Below are positions 1 through 8,352 of a DNA stretch of 51,634 nt, one piece after another (position 1 is the stretch's first letter; each line of letters opens with the position of its first letter). The stretch spans positions 1-51,634 of the forward strand of contig JANXYJ010000071.1 of NCBI GenBank assembly GCA_025350105.1, written 5' to 3'. Under the pieces are notes generated by a model. The model searched no databases. It was not told the DNA's origin and worked only from the letters and a program-made list of their open reading frames with translations. This DNA is from Terriglobia bacterium. Lineage in GTDB: Bacteria; Acidobacteriota; Terriglobia; Bryobacterales; Bryobacteraceae. The translations under genes were made by a program, and so were the position numbers.

Positions 1-1
1 C

Positions 2-640
2 GACGCCGGCAGCGTTCGCGGTTTCCTGATGTCGCCCTTTCTGCTGTATTACGCCTATTCGCTGTTCCGTTCCGATTTCACTGCGCTGGGCGATGGGCTC
101 CGCTCCCGGCAGAATCTGCGCAATCAATTGGAAATCGCCACCAACAATCCTAAGGATGCCGACGCGCATTATCAATTGGGTTTGATTTACCAGAAGCGGC
201 GGCAATATACCGAAGCCATTGCGCGCTTTGAAAAAGCCATCGCCATCGACCCACAGGAAGGCGACACCCTGCTGCAGTTGGGCCGCATTGCTTTAGAGCA
301 AAACCGCATCCCCGACGCCATTCGCTTTTTGGAGAAATCGGTCCGCATCGACGACAAGCTTTCCTCCAGCGAAGGCCTGCGTGATTTGGGCAACGCCTAT
401 TTGCAAGCCAACCGTCCCAACCAAGCGGCTGAAGCGCTGAAGAAATATGCGGATCGCAGGCCGTATGATCCCGAAGGGCTCTACTGGTTTGGGAAATCGC
501 TGGCCAGGTTGGGCAACGCCAGCCAGGCCCGCGAACGTTTCGAGGAATGCGTGGAGGCGGTCAACACTTCGCCCAAGCACCGGCGCGCACAAGTTCGCCG
601 CTGGGCCAGCGAGGCACAATCGGAACTCAAGTCCCTTTAA
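2..640 (+). CDS. TPR-repeat membrane protein, 5' end outside window
   Basis: The reading frame is already open at the first bases of the window, and an ATG at 29 lies inside a hydrophobic stretch (residues around FLMSPFLLYYAYSLF), so the true start is probably upstream and this is the C-terminal part. After the hydrophobic segment come about 130 residues of tetratricopeptide-like helices, with signatures such as DAHYQLGLIYQKRRQYTEAI and LYWFGKSLARLGNASQA. TPR arrays mediate protein-protein contacts; the hydrophobic part suggests membrane anchoring with the TPRs on one face. A partner cannot be named from this context. The next gene lies on the opposite strand and is convergent. Confidence 0.8.
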   Translation, partial: DAGSVRGFLMSPFLLYYAYSLFRSDFTALGDGLRSRQNLRNQLEIATNNPKDADAHYQLGLIYQKRRQYTEAIARFEKAIAIDPQEGDTLLQLGRIALEQNRIPDAIRFLEKSVRIDDKLSSSEGLRDLGNAYLQANRPNQAAEALKKYADRRPYDPEGLYWFGKSLARLGNASQARERFEECVEAVNTSPKHRRAQVRRWASEAQSELKSL

Positions 641-652
641 AACTTTGAAAGC

Positions 653-838
653 TTACGACGCCTTCTTGCGGCCGCGCTGGACGTGCCCTGGCGTTTCCTC
701 TGCGTCGTCGTCCAACTCAGCCGGGATCTGCTCCAAATCTTCCGATTCGAACACCGCGTCGCATTGCATGCAACGCAGATAGTCGACCCCGTCCCGTCGC
801 ATCAGGAATTCCGTGCGCGTGTGTTCACAGCCCGGCAT
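653..838 (-). CDS. Small zinc-ribbon-like protein (61 aa)
   Basis: A 61-residue protein with a Cys/His cluster: C4-x-H6 near the N-terminus and C23-x2-C26 (YLRCMQCDAVFES), consistent with one zinc site of treble-clef or ribbon type. The C-terminal half is very acidic (EQIPAELDDDAEE) and ends in a basic tail (RGRKKAS), so it may bind nucleic acid or a protein partner. It converges with the TPR gene with a 12-bp gap. The family is not recognised; the call rests on the Cys pattern and the compact, well-formed ORF. Confidence 0.6.
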   Translation of the reverse strand: MPGCEHTRTEFLMRRDGVDYLRCMQCDAVFESEDLEQIPAELDDDAEETPGHVQRGRKKAS

Positions 839-997
839 AGGAAAAAGGTGTAATACTACTCATTCTTAGGGAAGGCGCAGAGCATGTCAAGCCCCCCTCA
901 CCCCCCTTCACCCATAGCCACCCTGTCAACCTGGCCCCACAAAGTGCTATCCTCAATTGGGCCTTTTAAACCACGGCCGCATCCAAAGGACTAAACA

Positions 998-1252
998 TTG
1001 TTATTACCCAAACCCCCAAACCCAGCGCAGCAAACCATGGAGTCTTCCTACGGGCACCGAATCATGGCGATTCACGTAAACCCGTTGAACAAATGTGACC
1101 ATTGCAAACTGCCCGCGGTGTGGGAGACGGATTACAAATTTTTTGGCGAGCACGCCTCCAATGGCTCCAATCCCGAACAGGTTTGTGATGCCCACGCGAA
1201 GGAATTCGCCGCGCGCTGGCCCGACGCCGTCTTTCCGGTCACGCCGCGTTAA
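998..1252 (+). CDS. Small hypothetical Cys/His-cluster protein
   Basis: The conserved-looking part starts at an internal ATG (1064) and carries C-x2-C (NKCDHCKLPAVWE) and a later C-x2-H (QVCDAHAKEFAARWP), a likely four-ligand zinc site in about 60 residues. I use the TTG at 998 because AAAGGA sits 7 nt upstream of it, but ATG 1037 or ATG 1064 are possible starts. No function is recognised. A GC-rich hairpin follows the stop codon by about 16 bp. The previous gene on the minus strand also has a Cys cluster, but the two sequences are not alike. Confidence 0.6.
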   Translation: MLLPKPPNPAQQTMESSYGHRIMAIHVNPLNKCDHCKLPAVWETDYKFFGEHASNGSNPEQVCDAHAKEFAARWPDAVFPVTPR

Positions 1253-1268
1253 GCGCAAAACAAAATTG

Positions 1269-1289
1269 GGGCCGCCCTGGAAGCGGCCC
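1269..1289 (+). terminator. Hairpin after the small Cys-cluster gene
   Basis: A perfect 7-bp GC stem (GGGCCGC/GCGGCCC) with a 7-nt loop starts 16 bp after the stop codon at 1252. It is followed by only a weak T-containing tract (gcttctta), so it may end transcription weakly or only stabilise the mRNA 3' end. Confidence 0.35.
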
Positions 1290-1449
1290 GCTTCTTATAG
1301 CGCTCTCCTTGCAGTTTGTTTTTCGTAAGCAGATCCCCTCTCGCCAATCCCAACTCAAAGTCCGCAAGAACCACGAGCCGATATTCTTGTTGAATCGAAG
1401 TTTGCGCGCCCCCCTAAACCCGGCATCCGCCGCTGACGATCTTCCGTCC

Positions 1450-2094
1450 ATGACCGTACTCGACAGGTTCAGGAACGCCATCCAGCGGCCCGAAGGTCCC
1501 GCTGGGAATCCCGCGGAATTTTCGAAGCTCCGCGAGGCGGAATTCAAGCGCCTGTTTCTTGGCGATCCCGTGCGCGTGATCCCGCATGAAGTGTTCGGCA
1601 AGCCGCCAAATATGGGCGGCCATATCGACGTGAGAATTTATCAGGTAGATTTCGCCCGCAGCGTTGGCCAAGTGGAGGTGGTCGTCACCAGCGGCATGTC
1701 GGACTACCGCATGGCAAAGTCCCGCAAGGGGGCTGCTTGCCGTCGTGAGCTCGTCCAATATTTCAGAGAAGCGCGAACCCAGGATCTTGCCCGGCTGCAT
1801 GACATGGCTTGGCTCCCACTGGCCAGCCGTTTCTGCCTGGACTTCTTCGAGACGATAGGCCCGCATCCAGTGGAATACCCGGGCTCACTGTTTATTCCGT
1901 CGCTGGTGAAACCGCACGCCGATTTCAAAATGACGCTGGGCGGAGACGAAATGCAACTGTTGTGGCACGTCCCGCTGCTGCAAACAGAATTGGACCTCAA
2001 ACTGAAACATGGCGTGGATCCATTGCTGAAGCTAATGGAAGAGAAACAGCTGCCGTGGATCTTTGACGCAGGCTCACGTACGGCGATGATCTAG
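1450..2094 (+). CDS. Suppressor-of-fused (SUFU)-like domain protein
   Basis: The central segment matches the bacterial SUFU-family pattern: a V-V-T-S-G-M-S-D element, then a helix with a conserved RRELVQYF, a LARLHDMAWLP stretch and a C-terminal PLLQTELDLKLKHGVDPLLKL helix. SUFU in animals binds Gli factors; in bacteria such domains are found in contact-dependent toxin immunity and in stand-alone proteins of unknown role. I chose ATG 1450 (214 aa). An in-frame TTG at 1309 would add 47 residues with low-complexity character and no Shine-Dalgarno support. No toxin gene is adjacent. Confidence 0.65.
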   Translation: MTVLDRFRNAIQRPEGPAGNPAEFSKLREAEFKRLFLGDPVRVIPHEVFGKPPNMGGHIDVRIYQVDFARSVGQVEVVVTSGMSDYRMAKSRKGAACRRELVQYFREARTQDLARLHDMAWLPLASRFCLDFFETIGPHPVEYPGSLFIPSLVKPHADFKMTLGGDEMQLLWHVPLLQTELDLKLKHGVDPLLKLMEEKQLPWIFDAGSRTAMI

Positions 2095-2123
2095 CGGCTT
2101 AGGGCTAACGGCTAAGCGGCAGA

Positions 2124-2915
2124 CTACGGCGCAGGTGGTGCTGGCGGTGGGGCCGGAGGTGGAGCAGGTGGTGGCGTCTTGCCCGTATCGCCAGGAATCC
2201 CGCCGCCACTGGCTCCCGGGACCGAACCCGATGCTCCGCGGGAAGCCATCGCTGCTCCCATATCGGAAAGCGAACGAAGAACTTGCCGCAAAATGGATCC
2301 TTTGTCCAGATAATGCGCCAAAGGCTCACTACGATAAACCTTCATGGTTTCACCGGGCGAAAGCACTTTAGGATTGCCGCGCGGCAGCAGCGCGTGTTGC
2401 ACTTCCACTTGACCTTCTTCTACTTCAATCAGCGTGGTCTCGTCGTCGTCATCCACCGAGACATCAAATATCGTCCCCCGCACAGAGATCACCGCCGTGG
2501 GCGTCACTACCCGGTTCGGATTGGGAGTGGAACCGAAATGCTGAATCTGCACCCGCACGCGCCCCACCAGTACGTCGATGAAGTCGCGCCAATTCGGCGG
2601 ATTCTTGCGAAACACCACCCGAGAGTTGGGAAACACCTCAAATGTGCTGCCATCGGAAACCTGCAGCAGCGCGTGCCCGTCTGCACCTGTGACGATGAGA
2701 TCACGCACCTGCACCGCGTCCCCCACCGAAAGCGCCCAGGGCTGGGCTGCATTAAAGTGGGTGTCTTTAAACACCGAAACCTGTCCGGTTTGCGACAGCA
2801 CCTTAGCTGCGTATTCTACTGAATTGGAGGGAGGTAGCTGGGCCAAACAAGCCCCGCTCATGACCGCTAACAGCAGCCACAAACTCGCCGTCCTCCGCCT
2901 CGTTTCACCGCACAT
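2124..2915 (-). CDS. Exported FecR-domain protein with Pro-rich tail
   Basis: There is an N-terminal signal peptide (basic n-region, then SLWLLLAVMSGACLAQ). The central region, about residues 45-190, has the FecR-type beta-rich fold (GQVSVFKD, GDAVQVRDLIVTGADG, TPTAVISVRGTIFDVSVD). The C-terminus is low complexity: a Gly/Ser linker, then Pro-Pro-Pro-Ala repeats to the stop. In Acidobacteriota stand-alone FecR proteins are frequent and are thought to be periplasmic or surface proteins; they are not the FecI-FecR iron-signalling pair, and no FecI lies nearby. The gene is divergent from the 3124 gene, with about 210 bp between them that should hold both promoters. Confidence 0.85.
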   Translation of the reverse strand: MCGETRRRTASLWLLLAVMSGACLAQLPPSNSVEYAAKVLSQTGQVSVFKDTHFNAAQPWALSVGDAVQVRDLIVTGADGHALLQVSDGSTFEVFPNSRVVFRKNPPNWRDFIDVLVGRVRVQIQHFGSTPNPNRVVTPTAVISVRGTIFDVSVDDDDETTLIEVEEGQVEVQHALLPRGNPKVLSPGETMKVYRSEPLAHYLDKGSILRQVLRSLSDMGAAMASRGASGSVPGASGGGIPGDTGKTPPPAPPPAPPPAPPAP

Positions 2916-3123
2916 TTTCGAGCCTAAGCGACAAGTGTATCACTAACCTGCGTAGCAACTGGGAGGCCGACTGCGAAAATCACCGCAACTCAGGGGAACC
3001 TTCCCTGGAATCAGTACTTTCGGGCGAACCCAAAGCAGCGTATTGCGGGTACAATGGACACGTTGGCTGGGTAGGAACGACACAGTCTGGAACACTTTTC
3101 GGATAAGGTAACGTAAAAAGAGC

Positions 3124-5097
3124 ATGAAGACGTTCGGAGGAACATCGCGGAGCAAGCACACGGGCCGCACCCGTTCGTTCGCCGCCGCGTGGCTCCTTTT
3201 AATCTCCGCCCTGTCTCTCCGCAGCCAAAGTCTCCCGTTAGGCTGGCCCGCCACCTGGCGGCAAACTGGCAATCTGCTGATGGAACGTTCACTCGCCGGA
3301 CCCGCCAGCGGGGCCATCACCCGCGTATGGTATTCCGGCCACAGCCTTTTTGCGCAGACGCAAAGCGGCCGTGTTTTCGAGAATATGGACTTGGACACCT
3401 GGCGGCTCTCCAACCTGGCGCCGGCCGCGCTTCCGGCAAGCATCGCCGTCAAGAATCTACCGGAATCGGGCGCCGTGGTTCGCAGCGGCAACAACATCCT
3501 CTATGCTTATGGGAAATATGTCTGGCGGTCCGAAGACAGCGGATTGCATTGGGACAACAAGACCTTCTATCGCGGCAGGTCTTTAGTCGGCCACCCGAAC
3601 GATCTGGCGGTGAATCCGGATTCAGACGACAACATCACTGTCGCCACCAGCGCCGGCGTGTTTCATTCCGCCGATGGCGGCATATCCTGGATCAGCTTGA
3701 ATGACGGCTTACCCAATCTGCCAGCCACGCGTATTTGGGCTTTGCCATCGGGCGATCAAGGTGTGCAATTGGCGACCGATGACGACGTCGTGCCCAATGT
3801 CGTGCCCAATATTGTTCAGTGGGAGCCCGGACAAAAAGCCGCCTGGCTTCCGGCGACGAACCCCGCCATCATTGACGAAGCCATAGCGGAGATCAGCCAA
3901 CGCGCGAACCTTTCGGCCCAGCGCGGCAAGCCCGTGACCGCGCTGGCAAACTCCGGCGATTTCATCTACACCGGTATGCGGAATGGCGAACTGTCGGTCT
4001 CGGCCGATGGAGGAAAGACCTGGATCATATTTACACCCGACAGCGCCGGGCCCGTGCAACGATTCTGGGTTTCGCCGCAGGATGCCCGCGTGGCGGTGGC
4101 CGTGTTAGGCGCCGGACCCAACAATCCGTTTCGTGTTGGTTCAACCGCACACGTCTTAAGAACTTTGAACGGAGGCGCTTTCTGGGATGACATCACCGGC
4201 AACCTTCCCGACGCAGCAGCGAGCGGCGTTGCCGTCGACTTGGCCAGCAAAGCCATTTACGTCGCCAGCTCGCAAGGCCTGTTTCTCAGCTACACCGACC
4301 TGAACAGCCTTGGCGCAGCGGCGGCGTGGACGCCGTTAGCCGGACTCCCGGTGGGAGTGGCGGTTCACGACGTTAAATTAGACGCGCAGGGAAATCAGTT
4401 GTGGGTTGCGCTCGATGGCTATGGCGTCTTCTCCACGCTGGCGCCGCATCGGCTGCGCGACCCCAAAGTGGTCAGCGCCGGCGACATGATTTCGCGGGCG
4501 GTGGCCCCTGGGTCGCTGATCAGCGTTTTGGGTGCCAAGCTGGATACCGTTCGCGTGGGCAATCTGCAAGCACCGGTGTTAGCCTCCTCCGCTTCCTCCA
4601 CCGAAATTCAGATTCCATTTGGAGCGCGCGCGGACACGGGAGCAAGCTCGCTCACCGTCTCTGGAACCTCCGGCGGGGCGACATTCAATTTCAGTCCGCT
4701 CACTCTCTCGCCCGTTTCTCCGGTGATTTTCGTATCGGCCGATGGCGCGCCCATGCTGCTCGATGCGGACCAGGGTGTGATGCTCGATGCCGCCAACCCC
4801 GCGCATTCGGGCACCAGCATTCAGATCTTGGCTAGTGGACTCGGACGCGTCACCCCAGAATGGCCTTCCGGTCTGGCTGCACCACTGGCGAATCCGCCGA
4901 AGGTCGCGGGCACCGTTCACGCATTTCTGGATCGCATTCCTGTCGAAGTCACCCAGGCTGCCCTAGCGCCGGGCTACGTGGGCTTCTATCTCATCGAAAT
5001 CAAAGTCCCGAAAATCGTCAACTACGGGCCCGCCGAACTGCAGATTGACGTGAGCGGCGTGCCCAGCAACCCGGTGCGGGTCTACATTGAACCGTAG
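3124..5097 (+). CDS. Secreted BNR-repeat beta-propeller with Solibacter-type C-terminal domain
   Basis: A 657-aa exported protein. The signal peptide ends near SLRSQS (residue about 37). At least four Asp-box (BNR) motifs follow: SEDSGLHW, SADGGISW, SADGGKTW and a weaker LNGGAFW, indicating a sialidase/Ycf48-like beta-propeller. The last about 220 residues (from KVVSAGDMISRAVAPGS) resemble TIGR03437, a C-terminal domain abundant in Solibacter-type Acidobacteriota and thought to act in surface display or attachment. No catalytic residues are recognised, so the role is probably binding. It is divergent from the FecR gene and has no downstream partner. Confidence 0.85.
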   Translation: MKTFGGTSRSKHTGRTRSFAAAWLLLISALSLRSQSLPLGWPATWRQTGNLLMERSLAGPASGAITRVWYSGHSLFAQTQSGRVFENMDLDTWRLSNLAPAALPASIAVKNLPESGAVVRSGNNILYAYGKYVWRSEDSGLHWDNKTFYRGRSLVGHPNDLAVNPDSDDNITVATSAGVFHSADGGISWISLNDGLPNLPATRIWALPSGDQGVQLATDDDVVPNVVPNIVQWEPGQKAAWLPATNPAIIDEAIAEISQRANLSAQRGKPVTALANSGDFIYTGMRNGELSVSADGGKTWIIFTPDSAGPVQRFWVSPQDARVAVAVLGAGPNNPFRVGSTAHVLRTLNGGAFWDDITGNLPDAAASGVAVDLASKAIYVASSQGLFLSYTDLNSLGAAAAWTPLAGLPVGVAVHDVKLDAQGNQLWVALDGYGVFSTLAPHRLRDPKVVSAGDMISRAVAPGSLISVLGAKLDTVRVGNLQAPVLASSASSTEIQIPFGARADTGASSLTVSGTSGGATFNFSPLTLSPVSPVIFVSADGAPMLLDADQGVMLDAANPAHSGTSIQILASGLGRVTPEWPSGLAAPLANPPKVAGTVHAFLDRIPVEVTQAALAPGYVGFYLIEIKVPKIVNYGPAELQIDVSGVPSNPVRVYIEP

Positions 5098-5307
5098 CGA
5101 AGAACCGTCGCGAACCTTAGCCCTTCGCAGGTTTACCCTCAGCAGCTTAGTCGCCAGGCTCCCCACCACCAACCGGATAATCCACCCTATACTTCCAACT
5201 GCTTTTGGACGATGAAACAACTGGGCAGTACCTTTTACGGCAAAGTCCTGCATGATGTCCTGGCCGAGAAAGTCTTACTGCAATTTTGAAGGTGTCCAGT
5301 AATGAAG

Positions 5308-5337
5308 GTGTCCGGCGTTCGCTCCGTCGCCAGGCAC
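5308..5337. repeat. REP-like imperfect palindrome
   Basis: The two 10-nt arms (GTGTCCGGCG and CGCCAGGCAC) pair at 8 of 10 positions around a 10-nt loop. The size and GC-rich arms resemble bacterial REP-type extragenic palindromes. A single copy is seen in this window, so repeat status is unproven. Confidence 0.35.
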
Positions 5338-5376
5338 TCGAGAGTTCCGTTCGTGGACTCCCGCGATAAACCCCTA

Positions 5377-5428
5377 TTTATGTTTGGGATTTGTGTTTGG
5401 GTTTTATGTTTGGGTCTTATGTTCAACG
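5377..5428. repeat. 13-bp tandem repeat, three copies plus a degenerate fourth
   Basis: Units TTTATGTTTGGGA, TTTGTGTTTGGGT and TTTATGTTTGGGT run head to tail from 5377 to 5415, then a decayed copy to 5428. It lies 62 bp upstream of the histidine kinase start, in the likely promoter or leader. The period is not a multiple of three, which fits non-coding DNA. Confidence 0.8.
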
Positions 5429-5490
5429 ATTGACGTTTGAATCGGCGGACATTTCGTTCAGAACCTTCGTTGAGTACGCGTTAAGTAATT

Positions 5491-6621
5491 ATGGTGCCTT
5501 TTTGGGGACGCTTTTCCCTGCGCACGGCTAGAATCGTTGTGGCGGTCCTTGCGCTGGCGTGGTGTGCTTTTTCGCACACGCAGCCAGCGGCATGGAGCTT
5601 GGCGGTGAGCTACGCTCTTTTTTCACTGGTGGTATTGCTGGCCTCCAAGTTCGACGTAGCGCCGCGTTCGATTATCGCTTTGGCGGGCGATACCGCGTTT
5701 CTCCTATTTGCCGAATGGCTCCTGCCCACCGACGCATTTCTCGCGCTGGCAACAGCATACGTGGTGCTAGCGGCGGCGCTGATGCATCCACTGAAACGGC
5801 TGTTGACAGTCGCCGTGGCCATTGTGGTCTGCTCCATTCCAGTGGCGTTTTATGGCTGGAAGATGGGTAATGCGCGTTTCTGGTGGATTGTGGCCGAGGT
5901 GGGCGCGGGCATTTCTTTCGCCTATTACAAACGCTATTTGGAGCGCCGCATGTCCCATACGTTGCGGCACAACGTGATGATCCGCTCGCGTTCGGAAAAC
6001 GCGCGGGAAGCCGAGCGCGAACGCATCGCCGCAGATTTCCATGATGGACCATTGCAAAACTTCATCAGTTTTCAGATGCGGTTAGAGATCATCCGCAAAC
6101 TGTTGCTGCGCGACACCAACGCCGCGACATCGGAACTGCATCAGTTGCAGGACTTGTGCCGCCATCAGGTGGCCGAACTGCGCGGTTTCGTCCGCAGCAT
6201 GCGCCCGGTGGATGACGGCATCAGTCTAAGCGCATCACTCAGCCGCATGGTGGAACAGTTCCAGCGTGACACCGGCATCGTGGCGACGTTTTCCAGCTCC
6301 GAATTTGCGGACCCGGCACAAACGGAAGTGTCGCTTGAAGTCCTGCAAATTGTCCGCGAAACCTTGTCGAATATACACCGGCATTCCGGCGCCTCGCGCG
6401 TCGCCATTAGCTTAGGTAAGCAAGGCGACAAACTGGAATTGAAGGCCGAAGACAACGGCGGCGGCTTCCCCTTCAGCGGCACCTTCACCTTGGACGAGCT
6501 GGAGATGATGCGCATGGGCCCAGTCAGCATCAAGCGCCGCGTGAAACTGCTGGGAGGAGAACTGCAACTGGACTCCTGGCCAGGAAAGGGTTCTAGCTTG
6601 GAGATTCGGGTTCCGCTGTAG
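5491..6621 (+). CDS. Membrane sensor histidine kinase, NarL/HisKA_3 type
   Basis: About five hydrophobic segments fill residues 12-145. The dimerisation/phosphoacceptor helix has the HisKA_3 signature ERERIAADFHDGPLQN with the phospho-accepting His184. The C-terminal ATPase domain has an N-box (ETLSNIHRHSGAS, about 290-302), a G1 box (DNGGGF, 321-326) and a final GKGSSLEI. Kinases of this class phosphorylate LuxR/NarL-type response regulators. None is adjacent, so this is an orphan kinase in this window. There is no periplasmic sensor domain, so the signal is probably sensed in the membrane. Confidence 0.9.
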   Translation: MVPFWGRFSLRTARIVVAVLALAWCAFSHTQPAAWSLAVSYALFSLVVLLASKFDVAPRSIIALAGDTAFLLFAEWLLPTDAFLALATAYVVLAAALMHPLKRLLTVAVAIVVCSIPVAFYGWKMGNARFWWIVAEVGAGISFAYYKRYLERRMSHTLRHNVMIRSRSENAREAERERIAADFHDGPLQNFISFQMRLEIIRKLLLRDTNAATSELHQLQDLCRHQVAELRGFVRSMRPVDDGISLSASLSRMVEQFQRDTGIVATFSSSEFADPAQTEVSLEVLQIVRETLSNIHRHSGASRVAISLGKQGDKLELKAEDNGGGFPFSGTFTLDELEMMRMGPVSIKRRVKLLGGELQLDSWPGKGSSLEIRVPL

Positions 6622-6655
6622 GCGTGCGGTTGAACCCAAGCACCGAACAAGAAAG

Positions 6656-6679
6656 CACAAAAACCTGCACAAAAACCTG
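6656..6679. repeat. 12-bp tandem duplication
   Basis: CACAAAAACCTG occurs twice head to tail, 35 bp after the kinase stop codon, and is followed by the 10-bp palindrome GGAGTACTCC at 6686-6695. No function is evident; it belongs to the set of short tandem duplications seen at gene ends in this window. Confidence 0.7.
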
Positions 6680-6811
6680 GAGCCTGGAGTACTCCTGGTT
6701 CTTCCCTAGTTTTGTCTGGGGTGATTTCGGCACTCTGGTCGTGTATAAGACGTTCGACGAGGTGACGATTAACTACAATAAGGGAACACCAAAGAGCTGT
6801 AGGTGATACCG

Positions 6812-7246
6812 ATGAGGAAGTTTAGATTTTGTGTCCTTGTTTTATTGCTCGGAAACGCTCAACTCCTGAGGGGCGTTGAGAAATACGCAATTACTAAAGC
6901 TTCGGACTTGATTGTTGTCGGCGCATTGCGGAACGTTTGGACGCTGCCCTGGCGCGATGGTTGGCATATCAGCGGCACCATTGCTGTGAAAACCGTTGTA
7001 CACGGTCACATCGAGAAAGGATCTGACTTAAAGTTCACTTTCGTCTGCTCCTGTTGTCCCAAATGGCCAAGGCCAGACGCCGGTGTCATTGCCAATAAGT
7101 CAGGGATTTGGTTTCTGCGCCGAGCGTCCGGTGGGGCATGGAAGTCCGCAGGCTCATGTTTCGATCCAGGTTACCGTCCACTTTCGGAACTTGATAGCTT
7201 CCAAAAAGAACTTCAGAAATACCCTAAGTCGCTCCCAAACCCATGA
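6812..7246 (+). CDS. Small exported protein of unknown function
   Basis: The start is ATG 6812, because AGGTG sits 6 nt upstream (6801-6805); an in-frame GTG at 6803 is inside that site. The protein (144 aa) begins with a signal peptide (MRKFRFCVLVLLLGNAQLLRG) and has a C-x-C-C cluster (FVCSCCPKWP) and one more Cys near the C-terminus (GSCFDPG). It may be an all-beta periplasmic protein. No family is recognised. Base composition is visibly more AT-rich than the neighbouring genes, which may indicate recent acquisition. It shares a similar initiation region (aggtg...ccgatg) with the next gene, suggesting a pair. Confidence 0.65.
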   Translation: MRKFRFCVLVLLLGNAQLLRGVEKYAITKASDLIVVGALRNVWTLPWRDGWHISGTIAVKTVVHGHIEKGSDLKFTFVCSCCPKWPRPDAGVIANKSGIWFLRRASGGAWKSAGSCFDPGYRPLSELDSFQKELQKYPKSLPNP

Positions 7247-7423
7247 GGAGTCACTGATGCGAGGCTGCGTAGGTCTGCCGAAAAAGCTTCTGCTTACGAT
7301 TTCGCCGGCCGATTGACGAGTCTGAACCCCGATACGGTGAAGAGTTTTCAGAGCGGCGGGACCTATAACCGGATTCCAAACCGTCCTTGCTGTGGCCGAG
7401 GTGCCGATGAACCTACGCAGTAG
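7247..7423 (+). pseudogene. Possible YD-repeat (RHS-type) remnant
   Basis: Directly after the stop at 7246, the same frame stays open for 58 codons and reads AYDFAGRLTSLNPDTVKSF, which fits the YD-repeat consensus YDxxGRL found in RHS and wall-associated proteins. No start codon with a ribosome site is present, and it overlaps the start of the next gene. It could be a relic of an RHS gene, or chance. The call rests on one repeat unit only. Confidence 0.3.
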
Positions 7424-8033
7424 ATTACTACTTATTACTTTCACCGGCGCATACTCTGTCCTGGCGCAGCCAAGTCCTGCACAAACGGCCGGAACGGAAG
7501 CATGTGTAGCCGCGGCGATTCCTGCCGATGTGTCGAGCTATCTCAAAGCGAACTTCCCGGGTTGGCGAATAAAACAGCCAAAAGATTTCACAGATTCGAG
7601 ATACCACTGGCTTTTCCACTACAAGGAACGCCGCTGCCCAGGTGTCGCCGTTGGGCACTTCGAGCCAGGCAGCGAACCGTCCTACGGGTTCTTACTCGTT
7701 CCCGAGCAAGGGACCGACCACCATCAGGATTGTCGACTTGTCGTTGTTACCACAACTGGCGGCCGGCTGAGCTCTCGAGTCATTTTTTCTCAGGAAAATC
7801 GCGACAGGAACGTGGCTGAATTTGACTGGTTCATTCGCCCTATTAACCTAGCGGCATTCCAGCGAAGGTTTGCCAACGCCCCAAAGGGACCCGATGAAGG
7901 ACCCTTCCGGTATCCCGTTCGTCCCGATCTGAAAGAGGGGATTTATCTCGATGGCGGCCCTGGCTTCATCATATTTTGGAAAACCAACGGTTATCGCCTC
8001 TTGCAGACTAATTTTCGGGACGAGGATCAGTAG
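7407..8033 (+). CDS. Exported protein of unknown function (208 aa)
   Basis: The start is ATG 7407 with GAGGTG just upstream; an in-frame GTG at 7392 is less likely. The signal peptide is MNLRSRLLLITFTGAYSVLAQ. The mature part has paired aromatic and charged segments (YHWLFHYKERRCPG, DGGPGFIIFWKTNGYRLL) typical of a small beta-rich periplasmic protein. No family is recognised. Like its upstream neighbour it is somewhat AT-richer than the surroundings, and both are small exported proteins beside a possible YD-repeat relic. Confidence 0.65.
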   Translation: MNLRSRLLLITFTGAYSVLAQPSPAQTAGTEACVAAAIPADVSSYLKANFPGWRIKQPKDFTDSRYHWLFHYKERRCPGVAVGHFEPGSEPSYGFLLVPEQGTDHHQDCRLVVVTTTGGRLSSRVIFSQENRDRNVAEFDWFIRPINLAAFQRRFANAPKGPDEGPFRYPVRPDLKEGIYLDGGPGFIIFWKTNGYRLLQTNFRDEDQ

Positions 8034-8352
8034 CCGACGCGCCGTTCTTGTAGCGTCTGAGTTGAACGAGACGCTCCTCTTGAACTGCACCCTTCACCCT
8101 GACGCCGCTCATTCGAGCATTCGACAACGTTCTGCGATTGAATCTTCAGTTCGAGCGGGGATGGGAGTGTGAGGGGAAGAGGCGGCGTTTGAGGCTCCTT
8201 TCCTCGCCCCAGCACTGAATTACCTCGCCGCCTTCGAGCGCCACTCACTCCATCAACGCCCCTGTGCGCCAGTACCCGGCGCACATCCAGTTGCCATCCA
8301 TTTGCAACTACCCCTTGAAATCCGTCTAGCAAAGTAGGATACTCAGTCCAGG
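8034..8352. other. Intergenic region, 319 bp, with inverted repeat
   Basis: No gene is supported. A perfect 7-bp inverted repeat (AGCGTCT at 8052-8058 and AGACGCT at 8069-8075, 10-nt loop) lies 18 bp after the previous stop, but there is no T-tract. The rest is GC-rich and repeat-like. No clear Fur box was seen upstream of feoA, although I cannot score one by eye. Confidence 0.5.

Larger units (their letters stand above)
5098..5490. other. Intergenic region, 393 bp, with repeats and one tiny ORF
   Basis: There is no convincing gene. It holds a 25-codon ORF (5212-5289, starting MKQLGSTFYG) without a Shine-Dalgarno but with a TATACT element at 5188-5193; a 10-bp direct repeat GAAGGTGTCC at 5288 and 5304; an imperfect 30-bp palindrome at 5308-5337; and a 13-bp tandem repeat at 5377-5428 in front of the histidine kinase gene. 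Confidence 0.6.

Noticed and set aside
6624-6806. Plus-strand 60-codon ORF
   Set aside because: It has no ribosome site or family pattern and is formed partly by the 12-bp tandem duplication.
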